Below the pieces are notes generated by a model. The model worked only from the letters and a program-made list of their open reading frames with translations. It had not been told where the DNA came from and searched no databases. Source: Actinoplanes couchii (GTDB taxonomy: Bacteria > Actinomycetota > Actinomycetes > Mycobacteriales > Micromonosporaceae). Taken from it: DNA of 64,000 nucleotides. The stretch lies in contig NZ_BOMG01000026.1 of NCBI RefSeq assembly GCF_016862075.1, forward strand, positions 1-64,000, given 5' to 3'. Position numbers and translations under genes: made by a program. The first letter of the stretch is position 1, and each line of letters starts with the position of its first letter. This document shows positions 27,770 to 36,801 of the stretch, in pieces.

Positions 27770-28399
27770 GTGACTTCCTCTCTTCTCACCGTCCTGCGCC
27801 CCGGCCTGGTCGACTATCTGGAGGCCTGGGAGGAGCAGAAGCGTCTGCACGAGGCGGTGGTGTCCGGTGCTCAGCCGGACACCATCATGCTGCTGGAGCA
27901 CCCCAGCGTCTTCACCGCGGGCAAGCGCACCGAGGCCGCCGACCGCCCCTTCGACGGCACTCCCGTGGTGGACGTCGACCGCGGCGGCAAGATCACGTGG
28001 CACGGGCCGGGCCAGATCGTCGGCTACCCGATCCTCCGCCTGGACACTCCGGTCGACGTGGTGGCCTACGTGCGGCGCACCGAGAAACTGCTGATCGACG
28101 TGTGCGCCGAGTTCGGCGTGACCGCCGAGCGCATCAAGGGCCGCAGCGGCGCCTGGGTCCGGGGAACCGACGGCGCCCCCGACCGCAAGATCGCCCAGAT
28201 CGGCATCCGCGTCTCCCGCGGCGTCACCCAACACGGCTTCGCCCTGAACTGCGACTGCGACCTGTCCAACTTCGACAGATTCGTCCCGTGCGGTATCCGG
28301 GACGCCGCCGTCACCTCCCTGAGCGTCGAGGTCGGCCGCCCGATCCCGGTCACCGAGGTAATGCCGGTAGTCGAACGCCACCTGACGACGCTGATCTGA
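27770..28399 (+). CDS. lipB: Octanoyl-[acyl carrier protein]:protein octanoyltransferase
   Basis: A 209-residue enzyme that moves octanoate from acyl carrier protein to lipoyl domains, the first step of lipoate assembly. Visible are the substrate pocket motif [19 protein letters not shown], the acidic loop around [17 protein letters not shown], the acyl-accepting Cys in FVPCGI and the preceding Lys in KIAQIG. It starts at a GTG ten bases after the membrane-protein gene and works with lipA at 31986. Confidence 0.9.
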   Translation: MTSSLLTVLRPGLVDYLEAWEEQKRLHEAVVSGAQPDTIMLLEHPSVFTAGKRTEAADRPFDGTPVVDVDRGGKITWHGPGQIVGYPILRLDTPVDVVAYVRRTEKLLIDVCAEFGVTAERIKGRSGAWVRGTDGAPDRKIAQIGIRVSRGVTQHGFALNCDCDLSNFDRFVPCGIRDAAVTSLSVEVGRPIPVTEVMPVVERHLTTLI

Positions 28400-28563
28400 T
28401 GGACCTGTACCGCAATCCGCGCGACAAGCGGGTCTTCGTACCCCGCCCGAACGGAAGCATGGTGCTCAACTTCGGTCACCCGATAGCGTGGGCGATCCTG
28501 GCCTGCACAACGATCATCCCCTTCGTGATCGTCACCGTGGTCACCATCGCAGTCTTCCTCTAG
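28399..28563 (+). CDS. Small membrane protein (DUF5808-like)
   Basis: A 54-residue protein. The first part, YRNPRDKRVFVPRPNGSMVL, resembles the DUF5808 segment, and one hydrophobic membrane helix fills the C-terminal half (WAILACTTIIPFVIVTVVTI). Its ATG overlaps the lipB stop by one base (TGATG), so it is coupled to lipB. The function is unknown. Confidence 0.6.
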   Translation: MDLYRNPRDKRVFVPRPNGSMVLNFGHPIAWAILACTTIIPFVIVTVVTIAVFL

Positions 28564-28724
28564 GCGTCCCGCGCCCTCAACGAGCAGCCGGTCCAGCGTC
28601 CGCAACCGGCCCATGTCCGGCCTCGCCCAGCCGGCGGCACGGCTGCGGGCCGCAATCCTCGCCGCCCCGCTCCTGCCGGGTGCGGGCCCGTCGACCTGCT
28701 GCTGGACGCGGGCCCGCCGGCACG

Positions 28725-28934
28725 CTATTGCCGGGTGTTGCCCTCACCCGTGGCCTGCTGCTGGGTGTTGCCCTGGCCGGTGTGTTGCTGGGCCAGGTCG
28801 ACGGCCTTGTCGATGTGGCCCGAATACTTCTGGCCGGTCCGCTGGTCGACCTGCTCGCCCAGCTTCTCCAGCCCGGCATCCACCTGCTCGTCGTGTTTGT
28901 CCAGAAAATCTTTCGCCTTGTCCAGGAAGCTCAT
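28725..28934 (-). CDS. Rv0909-like antitoxin-family small protein
   Basis: A 69-residue hydrophilic protein of the actinobacterial family with the pattern FLDKAKDFLDKHDEQVDAGL, TGQKYSGHIDKAVD and a Gln-rich tail (GQGNTQQQATG). Members are annotated as antitoxins by link to the Rv0909 gene, but no partner toxin is visible next to it. It may be a small stress or structural protein. The ATG at 28934 is preferred over upstream codons because family members begin with xFLDKAK. The spacer 28564-28724 holds nothing I can identify. Confidence 0.6.
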   Translation of the reverse strand: MSFLDKAKDFLDKHDEQVDAGLEKLGEQVDQRTGQKYSGHIDKAVDLAQQHTGQGNTQQQATGEGNTRQ

Positions 28935-29094
28935 GTCGCGAGCATGCGACACCTCACCCGCGAACCGCCATCACCGGTTCGGGTCGAACCCACACGGCGG
29001 TGACCAGCGCATCCGGCCCGGCGGTCGCGGGTCGGTCCGGGCCGTCGCCCACCTCGCGTCGTGGCCACGGGTCCTTTCGCCGAACGTACAAAAG

Positions 29095-30279
29095 CTAGGT
29101 TTTCGGGATCCGCCAGACCGTGACCGAACTGCCGGCGCCCTGGCAGGAAATCTGATCGCCGGGGCCGTCGCACCAGAGGAACCCGGCCGGGATGATCGCC
29201 CGGAGATCACCGCTGACCTGATCAAAGACGCCGGTGCGATCACCGCCGGTGCGGATCAGCACGCTCCCGGAGAGCCGTCCCATGCCCAGATCGCGCACGA
29301 CCCGGCCGGTGTCGGGATCAACCCGGGCGACCCGTCCGGCCGGGCTGCCCGCCAGGGTTCCGCTCCAGGTGGTCCACTCGGTGCCGCTCCACAGAGGCGC
29401 GCCGGAGTTCTGATCGAAAGCGGTCATGCCATTGCCGTGCAGCACACACAGCCGCTCTCCGCAGCGGGCTGCCCCGGCCGGCAGCGGGAGCCGTGCCGTC
29501 CACAGCTGTTCCAGCGTCGGCAGGCGCAACGCGGCGATCCGGTCCGGGCTGAAGACGATCGCGAGATCACCCATGGCCATCAGCGCCGGCAGCCCGTCGT
29601 CGACCAGCCTGCCGAAGCCGTCGATCTCCGCCGGGCGCACCGCCAGTCCGGCGACGGTGTTCGCCACCTCGCCCGTCTCCCGGCCGTAAGCCACCGCCGA
29701 GCCGTCGTCGTAAAGGACCTGCACGTGCCGCTCGGTGCCGGTGACCCCGATCGGCTCGGCCTTCACCTCCTTGCGCCAGCGGATCGACCCGGTCCCCGCA
29801 TCGAGCAGGCCGATCCGGCCCTCCGGGGTCCAGAGCAGCACGTCGTCCCCGGCCGGCCACGCCGTCGAGTTGTCGTCGTCCTGCCAGCGCGCCCGGCCGG
29901 TCTCCACGTCGAGCAGCAGCATCTCGGCACCGAACCGGAGCGCCAGGTAGGGCCCGGCCATCCGCAGTCGTGGCACCTCGCCGGCGGCGTCGACCATGCG
30001 GGTCCACAGTGGGTCGGAGCTCGGCACCCGCCGGGCCTGCAGCTCCAGCACCCCGTCCTGGGGCCGGGAGTGCAGGCTGTAGAAGACGCCGTCGTGCAGC
30101 ATCCAGGTGACGGCACGCTCGGCGCTCACCACCGACGGGCGCAGGATCCGGGCCTCCGCCGGAACCTGCGCGCCACCGAGAGACAGCGCCAGCACGATCG
30201 GGACGACCCACTTCGGGCCACGGAACCGGCGGGGCGGCGCCGGGCGGGACGGCGGGGTGTGGTCGAGATCGATGAGCAC
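29095..30279 (-). CDS. PQQ-like beta-propeller protein with N-terminal membrane anchor
   Basis: A 394-residue protein. Residues about 25-45 form a hydrophobic signal or anchor (WVVPIVLALSLGGAQV), followed by repeats of a PQQ/WD-like propeller (e.g. WQDDDNSTAWPAGDDVLLWT, WTARLPLPAGA). It most likely sits on the outer face of the membrane and binds a partner or cofactor. Such Actinomycete proteins are usually annotated only as outer-membrane-like beta-propeller (BamB-like). It starts with GTG and is not clearly linked to an operon. Confidence 0.7.
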   Translation of the reverse strand: MLIDLDHTPPSRPAPPRRFRGPKWVVPIVLALSLGGAQVPAEARILRPSVVSAERAVTWMLHDGVFYSLHSRPQDGVLELQARRVPSSDPLWTRMVDAAGEVPRLRMAGPYLALRFGAEMLLLDVETGRARWQDDDNSTAWPAGDDVLLWTPEGRIGLLDAGTGSIRWRKEVKAEPIGVTGTERHVQVLYDDGSAVAYGRETGEVANTVAGLAVRPAEIDGFGRLVDDGLPALMAMGDLAIVFSPDRIAALRLPTLEQLWTARLPLPAGAARCGERLCVLHGNGMTAFDQNSGAPLWSGTEWTTWSGTLAGSPAGRVARVDPDTGRVVRDLGMGRLSGSVLIRTGGDRTGVFDQVSGDLRAIIPAGFLWCDGPGDQISCQGAGSSVTVWRIPKT

Positions 30280-30372
30280 GATCGCATTCGACCCCGCCGT
30301 CCGTTAGCCCGGCGTCAAGAGGCCCCTGGTTACGGCTCGATCCGGCCCCACGGGTCACTGCCCGATGCGGTC

Positions 30373-31635
30373 CTAGGGTGCGATCCGGTTGAGGTCGCGC
30401 GGGAACGCGGTGGTCTCACGGACGTTCGCGATCCCGGTCAGCCGGGCCACGAAACGCTCCAGCCCGATCGCCCAGCCGCCGTGCGGAGGCATGCCGAACC
30501 GGAAACCGTCGAGATAGCCGGCGTACGGTTCGAGCGACTCACCGCGGGCCGCCAGAGCCGTGACGTAGTCCTCGTACCGGTGCAGGCGCTGCCCACCGGT
30601 GACGATCTCCAGCCCGCGGAAGAGCAGGTCGAAGCCGTTGGACCAGGTCGGGTCGGCCGGGTCGGGGTGGGTGTAGAACGGGCGTTTGCGCATCGGGTAA
30701 CCGGTGACGAAGAGGAAGTCGGAGCCGTGTTCCCGCTTCGCCCACTCGCCCAGCGCCCGTTCGTGGGCGGGTGCGAGGTCGGGCTCGTCCTCGGGTGCGC
30801 CGGCGATCCGCAACGCCTCGGTGAAGTGGACGTGCGGGATCTCCGCCCCGAGGTCGGCCTTCAGGCTGGCGTGGTTGCCGATCTCGCCGAGCATTCCGGT
30901 GATCGTCCTGGTCAGCGCGACCATCACGTCCCGGTGGTCGGTGATGAAACCCATCTCGGCGTCCAGCGACGTGTACTGCGCCAGATGCCGTGCGGTGTCA
31001 CTCGGCTCGGCCCGGAACACCGGGCCCACCTCGTACACCCGCTCGAAGACGCCGACCATCAGCTGCTTGTAGAACTGTGGCGACTGCGCCAGATAACCGG
31101 GCCGTCCGAAGTAGTCCAGTTTGAAGACGTTCGCCCCGGACTCGGTCGCCGACTCGACGATCTTCGGCGTGTGGATCTCGACGAACCGCTGCGCCTCCAG
31201 CGACTCCCGGAAACCCTTGGTCGCGGCGGCCGCGATCCGCAGGCTCGCCGTCCGGCTCTGATGCCGCAGAGCGAGAGCGGCGTGGTCCAGCTGGGCCGGA
31301 AGACCGGCGGTCAGCGTGGGTCGATGCAGTTCGAACGGCAGCGGTACGGTCACCCGGCTCAGTTCACGGATCACCGGCCCGGTCAGTTCCACCCCGTGTG
31401 GCGCCTGCTCGTTGGCGGTGACCGTGGCGGTCACCTCGACGACGCTCTCCTCGGAGAGTTGCTCGAGCTGCTCACGGGTCTGCGGGTCGGTGACGACCAC
31501 CTGGCTGAGCCCGGCGGCGTCACGGACGATCAGGAAAGCCACCGATTTGAGCAGCCGGCGGCGATGAATCCAGCCGGCGATCAGGACTTTCTCGCCCTTG
31601 AACCCGGCCAGTTCGGTGGAGAGGATGCGTTGCAT
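30373..31635 (-). CDS. aspS: Archaeal-type aspartate-tRNA ligase, probably non-discriminating
   Basis: A 420-residue class II synthetase of the short archaeal AspRS type, without the bacterial GAD insertion. Motif 2 (VFRAEPSDTARHLAQYTSLD) and motif 3 (GWAIGLERF, PRDLNRIAP) are intact. His24 in GWIH and Pro79 in QAPHG occupy the positions of Trp26 and Lys85 of the discriminating Thermococcus enzyme. His and Pro there mark enzymes that also charge tRNA-Asn with Asp. It should feed GatCAB-type transamidation as well as Asp-tRNA synthesis. The gene sits under a T-box leader and is probably not the only AspRS of the cell. Confidence 0.85.
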   Translation of the reverse strand: MQRILSTELAGFKGEKVLIAGWIHRRRLLKSVAFLIVRDAAGLSQVVVTDPQTREQLEQLSEESVVEVTATVTANEQAPHGVELTGPVIRELSRVTVPLPFELHRPTLTAGLPAQLDHAALALRHQSRTASLRIAAAATKGFRESLEAQRFVEIHTPKIVESATESGANVFKLDYFGRPGYLAQSPQFYKQLMVGVFERVYEVGPVFRAEPSDTARHLAQYTSLDAEMGFITDHRDVMVALTRTITGMLGEIGNHASLKADLGAEIPHVHFTEALRIAGAPEDEPDLAPAHERALGEWAKREHGSDFLFVTGYPMRKRPFYTHPDPADPTWSNGFDLLFRGLEIVTGGQRLHRYEDYVTALAARGESLEPYAGYLDGFRFGMPPHGGWAIGLERFVARLTGIANVRETTAFPRDLNRIAP

Positions 31636-31640
31636 GGCGG

Positions 31641-31870
31641 GTTACCTCCTCAGGTGCTGCAACGCGGCCCCAGGGAGGTGCGGGCGAGCGGGAATCCTCG
31701 CGGTACCACCGCACCTTCACGCCTACTTACGGCGCCTCTTTGTCGTGCTGCGGCTCCGGGGTGTCTTCACGCTCCGGCGCACGGGCCACCCTTCACAGCT
31801 GCCGGGTGGCTCTCTCGGCCGGCGGATCGAAGCGCTACTCGGTCCCATCATCGCCGTGACGGGAACGCTA
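31641..31870 (-). promoter_or_regulatory. T-box riboswitch with GAC (Asp) specifier upstream of aspS
   Basis: The leader carries the T-box core GGTGGTACCGCG (31699-31710, minus strand). A stem I has the AGTA-type loop, the AGAGAG bulge and a GCCACCC/GGGTGGC distal stem, and a specifier loop reads GAA-GAC-ACC with GAC at 31763-31765. The stem GGTGCG/CGCACC around the core overlaps ACCTCC at 31674-31679. ACCTCC can instead pair with the Shine-Dalgarno GGAGGT at 31644-31649. So the switch should act on translation: uncharged tRNA-Asp frees the ribosome site. The bulge base is U, which would pair with a G discriminator only by wobble. Confidence 0.85.
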
Positions 31871-31985
31871 ACAGTCGCCGATGCGGCTTTCTCCTGAATT
31901 AAGGGTGACCGCACTCACAGGAATGGTCACGTGAGCCTCGTCGCCCCTGCGGCGCGGCAGCCGGTGTCGGGCGTATCTTCGGGGT

Positions 31986-32909
31986 GTGACTATTGCTCCC
32001 GAGGGCCGCCGCATGCTGCGCATCGAGGCGCGCAACGCCGAGACTCCCATCGAGCGGAAGCCGCCGTGGATCAAGGTCAAGGCCAAGATGGGCCCTGAGT
32101 ACACGGAGATGCGCGGCCGGGTGCAGAAAGAGGGTTTGCACACGGTCTGCCAGGAAGCCGGCTGCCCCAACATCTATGAATGTTGGGAAGACCGCGAGGC
32201 CACCTTCCTCATCGGCGGCGATCAGTGCACCCGCCGGTGCGACTTCTGCCAGATCGACACCGGCAAGCCGGCCGAGTTCGACGCCGACGAGCCCCGCCGG
32301 GTCGGCGAGTCCGTCGCCACGATGGGCCTGCGTTACGCCACGGTCACCGGTGTGGCCCGGGACGACCTCCCCGACGGCGGCGCCTGGCTGTATGCGGAGA
32401 CCGTCCGCCAGATCCACAAGCTGCTCCCCGACTGTGGTGTCGAGCTGCTGATCCCCGACTTCAACGCCGACCCGGTCCAGCTCGCCGAGGTTTTCAGTGC
32501 GGGCCCCGAGGTGCTGGCCCACAACGTCGAGACGGTTCCGCGCATCTTCAAGCGCATCCGCCCCGGCTTCCGTTACGAGCGCTCCCTCGACGTGATCACC
32601 CAGGCCCGGGCGGCCGGTCTGGTCACCAAGAGCAACCTGATCCTGGGCATGGGCGAGGAGCGTTCCGAGGTGTCCGCCGCCCTCCGCGACCTGCACGCCG
32701 CGGGTTGCGAGCTGATCACCATCACGCAGTACCTGCGGCCCACCCCGCGTCACCACCCGGTGGAGCGCTGGGTGAAGCCCCACGAGTTCGTCGAGCTCCG
32801 CGAGGAGGCCGAGCAGATCGGTTTCGCCGGCGTGATGAGCGGTCCGCTGGTCCGCTCCTCGTACCGGGCCGGCCGTCTCTACAAGCAGGCCCTCGAAGCC
32901 CGAGCCTGA
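31986..32909 (+). CDS. lipA: Lipoyl synthase
   Basis: A 307-residue radical SAM enzyme that inserts two sulfurs into protein-bound octanoate. The auxiliary 4Fe-4S cluster motif ([12 protein letters not shown]) and the radical SAM motif (CTRRCDFC) are both complete, and the [11 protein letters not shown] segment is conserved. The GTG at 31986 begins [11 protein letters not shown]. The gene is divergent from the aspS leader and its partner lipB lies 3.6 kb upstream. A hairpin follows the stop. Confidence 0.95.
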   Translation: MTIAPEGRRMLRIEARNAETPIERKPPWIKVKAKMGPEYTEMRGRVQKEGLHTVCQEAGCPNIYECWEDREATFLIGGDQCTRRCDFCQIDTGKPAEFDADEPRRVGESVATMGLRYATVTGVARDDLPDGGAWLYAETVRQIHKLLPDCGVELLIPDFNADPVQLAEVFSAGPEVLAHNVETVPRIFKRIRPGFRYERSLDVITQARAAGLVTKSNLILGMGEERSEVSAALRDLHAAGCELITITQYLRPTPRHHPVERWVKPHEFVELREEAEQIGFAGVMSGPLVRSSYRAGRLYKQALEARA

Positions 32910-32919
32910 CCAGCACAGA

Positions 32920-32957
32920 CAGGGCAACCGGCGACTCCACAGCCACCGGTTGCCCTG
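32920..32957 (+). terminator. Hairpin terminator after lipA
   Basis: A perfect 12-bp stem (arms 32920-32931 and 32946-32957) with a 14-base loop starts 11 bases after the lipA stop. It lacks a U-tract, as is common in actinomycetes. The rest of 32958-33190 shows no supported gene. Confidence 0.65.
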
Positions 32958-33190
32958 CCATGTTCGAACAGCACCATTTGTCGCACCACGCCCGCCCGGA
33001 CATCAGTGCCGAGGAGATCGCCGCCGGCAGCAGCCTCGGACGAGAGGCGCTCATCCCGGCTACCGCACGGGTGCCCCTGCCACACTCGGAAAACACCACG
33101 AGCGGTGATCACCGCAGACACGGATCGCAGCGGGCTCGGATCACGGCCGGCATGGTTCACCGCCGGCGCGGACCGCGGTCGGCGCGGAAG

Positions 33191-33427
33191 CTACTTCTTC
33201 TGGGACTTCTTGTCTTTCTTGTTCTTCTTGCCTTTCTTGCCCTTTTCCTTCTCCTCGTCGGCTTCCGAGTTCAGCTTGGCCTCGGCGACCTCGGGGAGGA
33301 GAACGGGGGAAAGGAGCTTCAGGAAGATCATGGCGAGCGGAGCCAGCCAGGCCCACCACGGCACCAGCGACCCGGGCCCGATCAGCATTGCGGCCATGGC
33401 GTTACTCACCTGGACTGCGGTATCCAT
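33191..33427 (-). CDS. Small membrane protein with Lys-rich tail
   Basis: A 78-residue protein with one or two hydrophobic segments at residues about 10-42 (WWAWLAPLAMIFLKLL) and a C-terminal run rich in Lys and Glu (EEKEKGKKGKKNKK). The tail would be cytosolic and could bind nucleic acid or acidic lipid. I do not recognise the family. The strict hydrophobic-then-basic layout and lack of a competing frame make it a reasonable gene. Confidence 0.5.
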   Translation of the reverse strand: MDTAVQVSNAMAAMLIGPGSLVPWWAWLAPLAMIFLKLLSPVLLPEVAEAKLNSEADEEKEKGKKGKKNKKDKKSQKK

Positions 33428-33737
33428 ACCTCTGCCTCCGGCCCGAGCTGATCAGAACAAGCACCGTGCCCGCTCTAGGGAATCAGCCACAGATATCGGA
33501 TCCCGGTCTGAGCCCTTTAGCCTTCGGGCCGCTCGTCCCCATCCCGCAACCAACCCCCACCTCATCAGCAAACCGCGCCTTCCCTCCGACAAACCGGCAA
33601 GCCTCTCCCCCACCAGGTCATCCACCCCAACCGGGCAGTCCCGAAAACTCCCCGACGGGCCAAACCGCCGGACTACCAGGCCGTGCCTCACAGCAGGACA
33701 GGATTGCGGCCGAAGGTAGTCATTGCAGACAAAACGG

Positions 33738-33954
33738 CTATTCGAAAGTACGGATGACGCCGACGACTCGGATGGCTCGGCGATCAGCAGGAGCCTGGGT
33801 GCGTGGGGACCGGACCAGGAAGGCGATCAGGTCACGAGTGGGCCGGTCGGCCCAGTGCAGGTCCCCCAGCACCAGGACCAGTAGGCTCCTCCAGTTCGGG
33901 GCACCGGCCGACCAGGATCGCGCTGTGCGCCGCCACCGTCAGGTGGTCGAGCAT
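33738..33954 (-). pseudogene. Remnant of a LuxR-type large ATP-binding regulator
   Basis: Read leftward, one frame gives ILVGRCPELEE (33894-33954), the usual start of the ATPase part of LAL regulators. A different frame then gives LLVLVLGDLHWADRPTRDLI (from about 33893), the Walker B region, ending in a stop at 33738. The Walker A part that should lie between them is deleted and the frame is lost, and no LuxR helix-turn-helix remains. The surrounding 33428-34279 has poor coding signal and looks like decayed sequence. Confidence 0.6.
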
Positions 33955-33995
33955 GCCACGCGGGTAGGGCAGATTTTCCGGCCCGATCGTGGCGG

Positions 33996-34169
33996 TCAAC
34001 GCGCCCGCCGGATGCGCCACCGCCTGAGCCGGTGGGGCCGTTCGGGCGCGTTCCGGTGCACGAGACGGTAGTTCTCGGCGTTCCGGAGCAGGCCGTCGAC
34101 ACGGTCGTAGCCGAGGCTCAGGCTGGTGAGAGGGATCATTTCCGGGGCTCCTGTCGGCTGCTGTGACAC
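33996..34169 (-). CDS. Possible small or decayed protein
   Basis: A 57-codon frame from a GTG with GAGGAG six bases upstream. The product (starting VSQQPTGAPEMIPLTSLSLG, Arg-rich at the end) is not recognised. It lies just upstream of the LuxR remnant on the same strand, so it may be part of the same decayed locus, not a live gene. Confidence 0.3.
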   Translation of the reverse strand: MSQQPTGAPEMIPLTSLSLGYDRVDGLLRNAENYRLVHRNAPERPHRLRRWRIRRAR

Positions 34170-34279
34170 CGGCTCCTCGCCCGAAGGCAGCGCCGGGGCA
34201 CGGCGGCCGCCTTGTCTCCGGAGCCGCCGAGGTGCCCGGGACGCCGCAAGGTACCTGAGTCCCACTACACTTTGCGGCT

Positions 34280-34972
34280 ATGGCAAAACCCCAGGAGAAG
34301 GTGTCGTTCCGCGAGCGGCTGAAGCAGATCGGCCAGGTGTTCGCGTTCACGGCGAAGCAGGACAAGTGGTTCGTCCCGCTGGTGATCGGCGCGATCGCCA
34401 TCCCGCTGGCGATCACCGTGGTCGTCGTGCTCCTGACGGGTGGCTACCTCTGGATCCCGGTCGGCATCCTGTTCACGCTGCTGGCCGTCCTGATCGTGCT
34501 CAACCTGCGGTCGAACACGGCGATGATGAACGTGGCGGAGGGCCAGCCCGGCGCCGCCGCCTCGCTGATGGAGAACATGCGCGGCGACTGGCGGGTCCGC
34601 CCGGCCGCGAGTTCCACCACGCAGTTCGACATGGTGCACGTGGTGATCGGCAAGCCCGGCGTGATCCTGCTCGGCGAGGGTGACCCGCAGCGGGTCCGCA
34701 GCCTGCTCAGCCAGGAGAAGAAGCGGCTGGTCAAGGTCATCGGAAACGCGCCGTTGTACGACTACGTGATCGGCACCGACGAGGGTCAGCTGCCGGTCCG
34801 CAAGCTCCGCTCGACGATGCTGAAGCTGCCGCGCAACCTCACCGGCAAGGACGTGAACTCGCTCGACAAGCGTCTCGGCGCCCTGATGTCGCGACCGCAG
34901 ATGCCGAAGGGCGCGATCCCGAAGAACATGCGGCCGAGCAAGGGCGCGTTCCGCCAGCAGCGCCCGCGCTGA
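34280..34972 (+). CDS. DUF4191 family membrane protein
   Basis: A 230-residue protein with two adjacent membrane segments at residues about 34-80 (PLVIGAIAIPLAITVVVVLL and the helix after it) and a soluble C-terminal domain with RPAASSTTQFDMVHVVIGKP. This is the DUF4191 pattern, found next to lipA in many actinobacteria. The role is unknown. The product ends in a basic, Gln/Arg-rich tail, and a terminator follows at once. Confidence 0.85.
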   Translation: MAKPQEKVSFRERLKQIGQVFAFTAKQDKWFVPLVIGAIAIPLAITVVVVLLTGGYLWIPVGILFTLLAVLIVLNLRSNTAMMNVAEGQPGAAASLMENMRGDWRVRPAASSTTQFDMVHVVIGKPGVILLGEGDPQRVRSLLSQEKKRLVKVIGNAPLYDYVIGTDEGQLPVRKLRSTMLKLPRNLTGKDVNSLDKRLGALMSRPQMPKGAIPKNMRPSKGAFRQQRPR

Positions 34973-34975
34973 ATC

Positions 34976-35012
34976 GATGCCCGTCTCCCGTCGGAGGCGG
35001 GCATCTCTGTAT
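34976..35012 (+). terminator. Terminator after the DUF4191 gene
   Basis: A 13-bp stem (arms 34976-34988 and 34993-35005) with one G-U pair and a 4-base loop CGTC is followed by TCTGTAT. Confidence 0.7.
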
Positions 35013-35112
35013 CCACAGGGTGACTCCATGATCACTCCGAGGCGCTAATCTCGGAGCTGCGCCGCCGCTTCGGCGTCCATGCCGGACGGTGGCGCACGAA
35101 GGAGTTGCGCTC

Positions 35113-36771
35113 GTGGTCAGCACCTTGGCGGTTCCCGGCATCTATCCGACTCTGCGCGACGCCCTCGAGGTGGCACCCGACGGGGCGGTGGTCGTGCTGG
35201 CCCCGGGCACCTATCGGGAGCGCGTCGACCTGACCGGCCGCCGGCTGACTCTGCGGGCGGCCGGTGATCCCGGTTCGGCGGTGGTGGACGCGTCCGGGCT
35301 GGAGGGCCCCGCCCTCTCGGTCTCCTCCGGAGACGTCGAGGTCGACGGTTTGACGCTGGTCACCGACGACTATCCGGCCGCGGTGGTCTCCGGTGGACAT
35401 GTGCGGCTGCGCCGCTGCGAGCTCTCCGCCGGTTACGGTTCCGGTCTGCAGGCGGAGGGCGGTGCCACGGTCGACGCCGTTGAGGTACGGGTGAGTCGAG
35501 GCCAGCACGGGCTGGTGTTCTCCGACGCGGGCGGCACGATCGACTCGTGCGAGATCCGGGGCGTCTCCAACGACGGGGTGATCGTCCGGCTCGGCGCCGA
35601 CCCGGTGATCCGCGGCACGGTGGTGAGCGACTGCGGCTACCGGGGTGTCTACGTCTACCAGTCCGGCCGCCCGGTGATCGAGCGCTGCGACGTCTCCGGC
35701 ACCGGCGACGCGGGCATCGTGGTGGCGCACGCCAGCCAGTCGCGGATCGTCGAGACCTGGGTGCACCAGACGTCCGGGCCGGGCATCGTGATCGGCGCCG
35801 GCTGCACCGCCGTGGTCGAGCAGTGCCGGGTCGAGGAGACCGCGGATCCACCGGTGCACGTCGACCCGGGCGCCACCGCGACGGTGACCCTCAGCGCCGA
35901 CATCGGGCTGCCCCGGGCGGGTGTGGTCGCCGCCGGCACCGCGCAGGACGCCGCGGAGATCGAGCGCCTGCTCACCGAGCTCGACTCGATGATCGGCCTG
36001 GCCGGGGTGAAAGGCGAGGTCCGGGCCCTGATCGACGAGATCCAGGTGAACGAGTGGCGCCGCGGTGCGGGCCTGTCGGTCGGCACCGTCAGCCACCACC
36101 TGATCTTCACCGGCGCACCGGGCACCGGAAAGACCACTGTGGCCCGCATCTACGGCCAGCTGCTGAAAGCCCTAGGCGTGCTGCCGAACGGGCAGTTCCG
36201 TGAGGTGTCCCGCCGGGACCTGGTCGGGCAGTACATCGGTCACACCGCGGAGAAGACCACCTCGGTCTTCGAGGACGCGATGGGCGGAGTCCTGTTCATC
36301 GACGAGGCGTACACGCTGGCCCGTGCCGGTGGGGCGGCCGCCGACTTCGGCCAGGAGGCGATCGACACCCTGGTGAAACTGATGGAGGACCACCGCGATC
36401 AGGTCGCGGTGATCGTCGCCGGCTACACCAGCGAGATGTCCGACTTCCTGGATACGAACTCCGGTCTCGCCTCCCGGTTCGCCAAGACCATGGAGTTCGA
36501 GAACTACGGGCCCGAGGATCTGGTGCGGATCGCCGGCCGGATCGCCCGCAACGACGACTACGTGTTCGCGATCGGGTTGTCCGAGGCGCTCTACGAGTAT
36601 TTCGGGAAGCTGGAACGCAACCGGAACTTCGGCAACGCCCGCGAGGCTCGCAAGCTGCTCGAAGGCATGCGCAAGGCACAGTCCGGGCGGCTGCGGGCGA
36701 TGGGGCGGATGCCCAGCCGCGACGACCTGCGGACACTCATGCTCGCCGATCTGCGGGTGGCGACCCGCTGA
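35113..36771 (+). CDS. Beta-helix protein fused to a CbbX/EccA-type AAA+ ATPase
   Basis: A 552-residue protein. Residues 1 to about 275 are right-handed parallel beta-helix repeats (GTYRERVDLTGRRLTLRAAG, then SCEIRGVSNDGVIVR and similar coils). Residues about 285-550 are an AAA+ domain with Walker A GAPGTGKT (about 334), Walker B VLFIDEAYTLA (about 393) and the GLAGVKGEVRALIDE lead-in of the CbbX/SpoVK/EccA group. It is the first gene of the ESX locus and takes the position of EccA, whose N-terminal part is normally TPR-like. The GTG at 35113 has AAGGAG nine bases upstream. It is soluble and cytosolic. Confidence 0.75.
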   Translation: MVSTLAVPGIYPTLRDALEVAPDGAVVVLAPGTYRERVDLTGRRLTLRAAGDPGSAVVDASGLEGPALSVSSGDVEVDGLTLVTDDYPAAVVSGGHVRLRRCELSAGYGSGLQAEGGATVDAVEVRVSRGQHGLVFSDAGGTIDSCEIRGVSNDGVIVRLGADPVIRGTVVSDCGYRGVYVYQSGRPVIERCDVSGTGDAGIVVAHASQSRIVETWVHQTSGPGIVIGAGCTAVVEQCRVEETADPPVHVDPGATATVTLSADIGLPRAGVVAAGTAQDAAEIERLLTELDSMIGLAGVKGEVRALIDEIQVNEWRRGAGLSVGTVSHHLIFTGAPGTGKTTVARIYGQLLKALGVLPNGQFREVSRRDLVGQYIGHTAEKTTSVFEDAMGGVLFIDEAYTLARAGGAAADFGQEAIDTLVKLMEDHRDQVAVIVAGYTSEMSDFLDTNSGLASRFAKTMEFENYGPEDLVRIAGRIARNDDYVFAIGLSEALYEYFGKLERNRNFGNAREARKLLEGMRKAQSGRLRAMGRMPSRDDLRTLMLADLRVATR

Positions 36772-36801
36772 ACTGCTTCGATCCGAACGGGGAGGTGACC
36801 T

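Noticed and set aside
28735-31902. A 1055-codon plus-strand frame across the propeller and aspS genes
   Set aside because: It is antisense to aspS, which carries clear synthetase motifs, and to the propeller gene.
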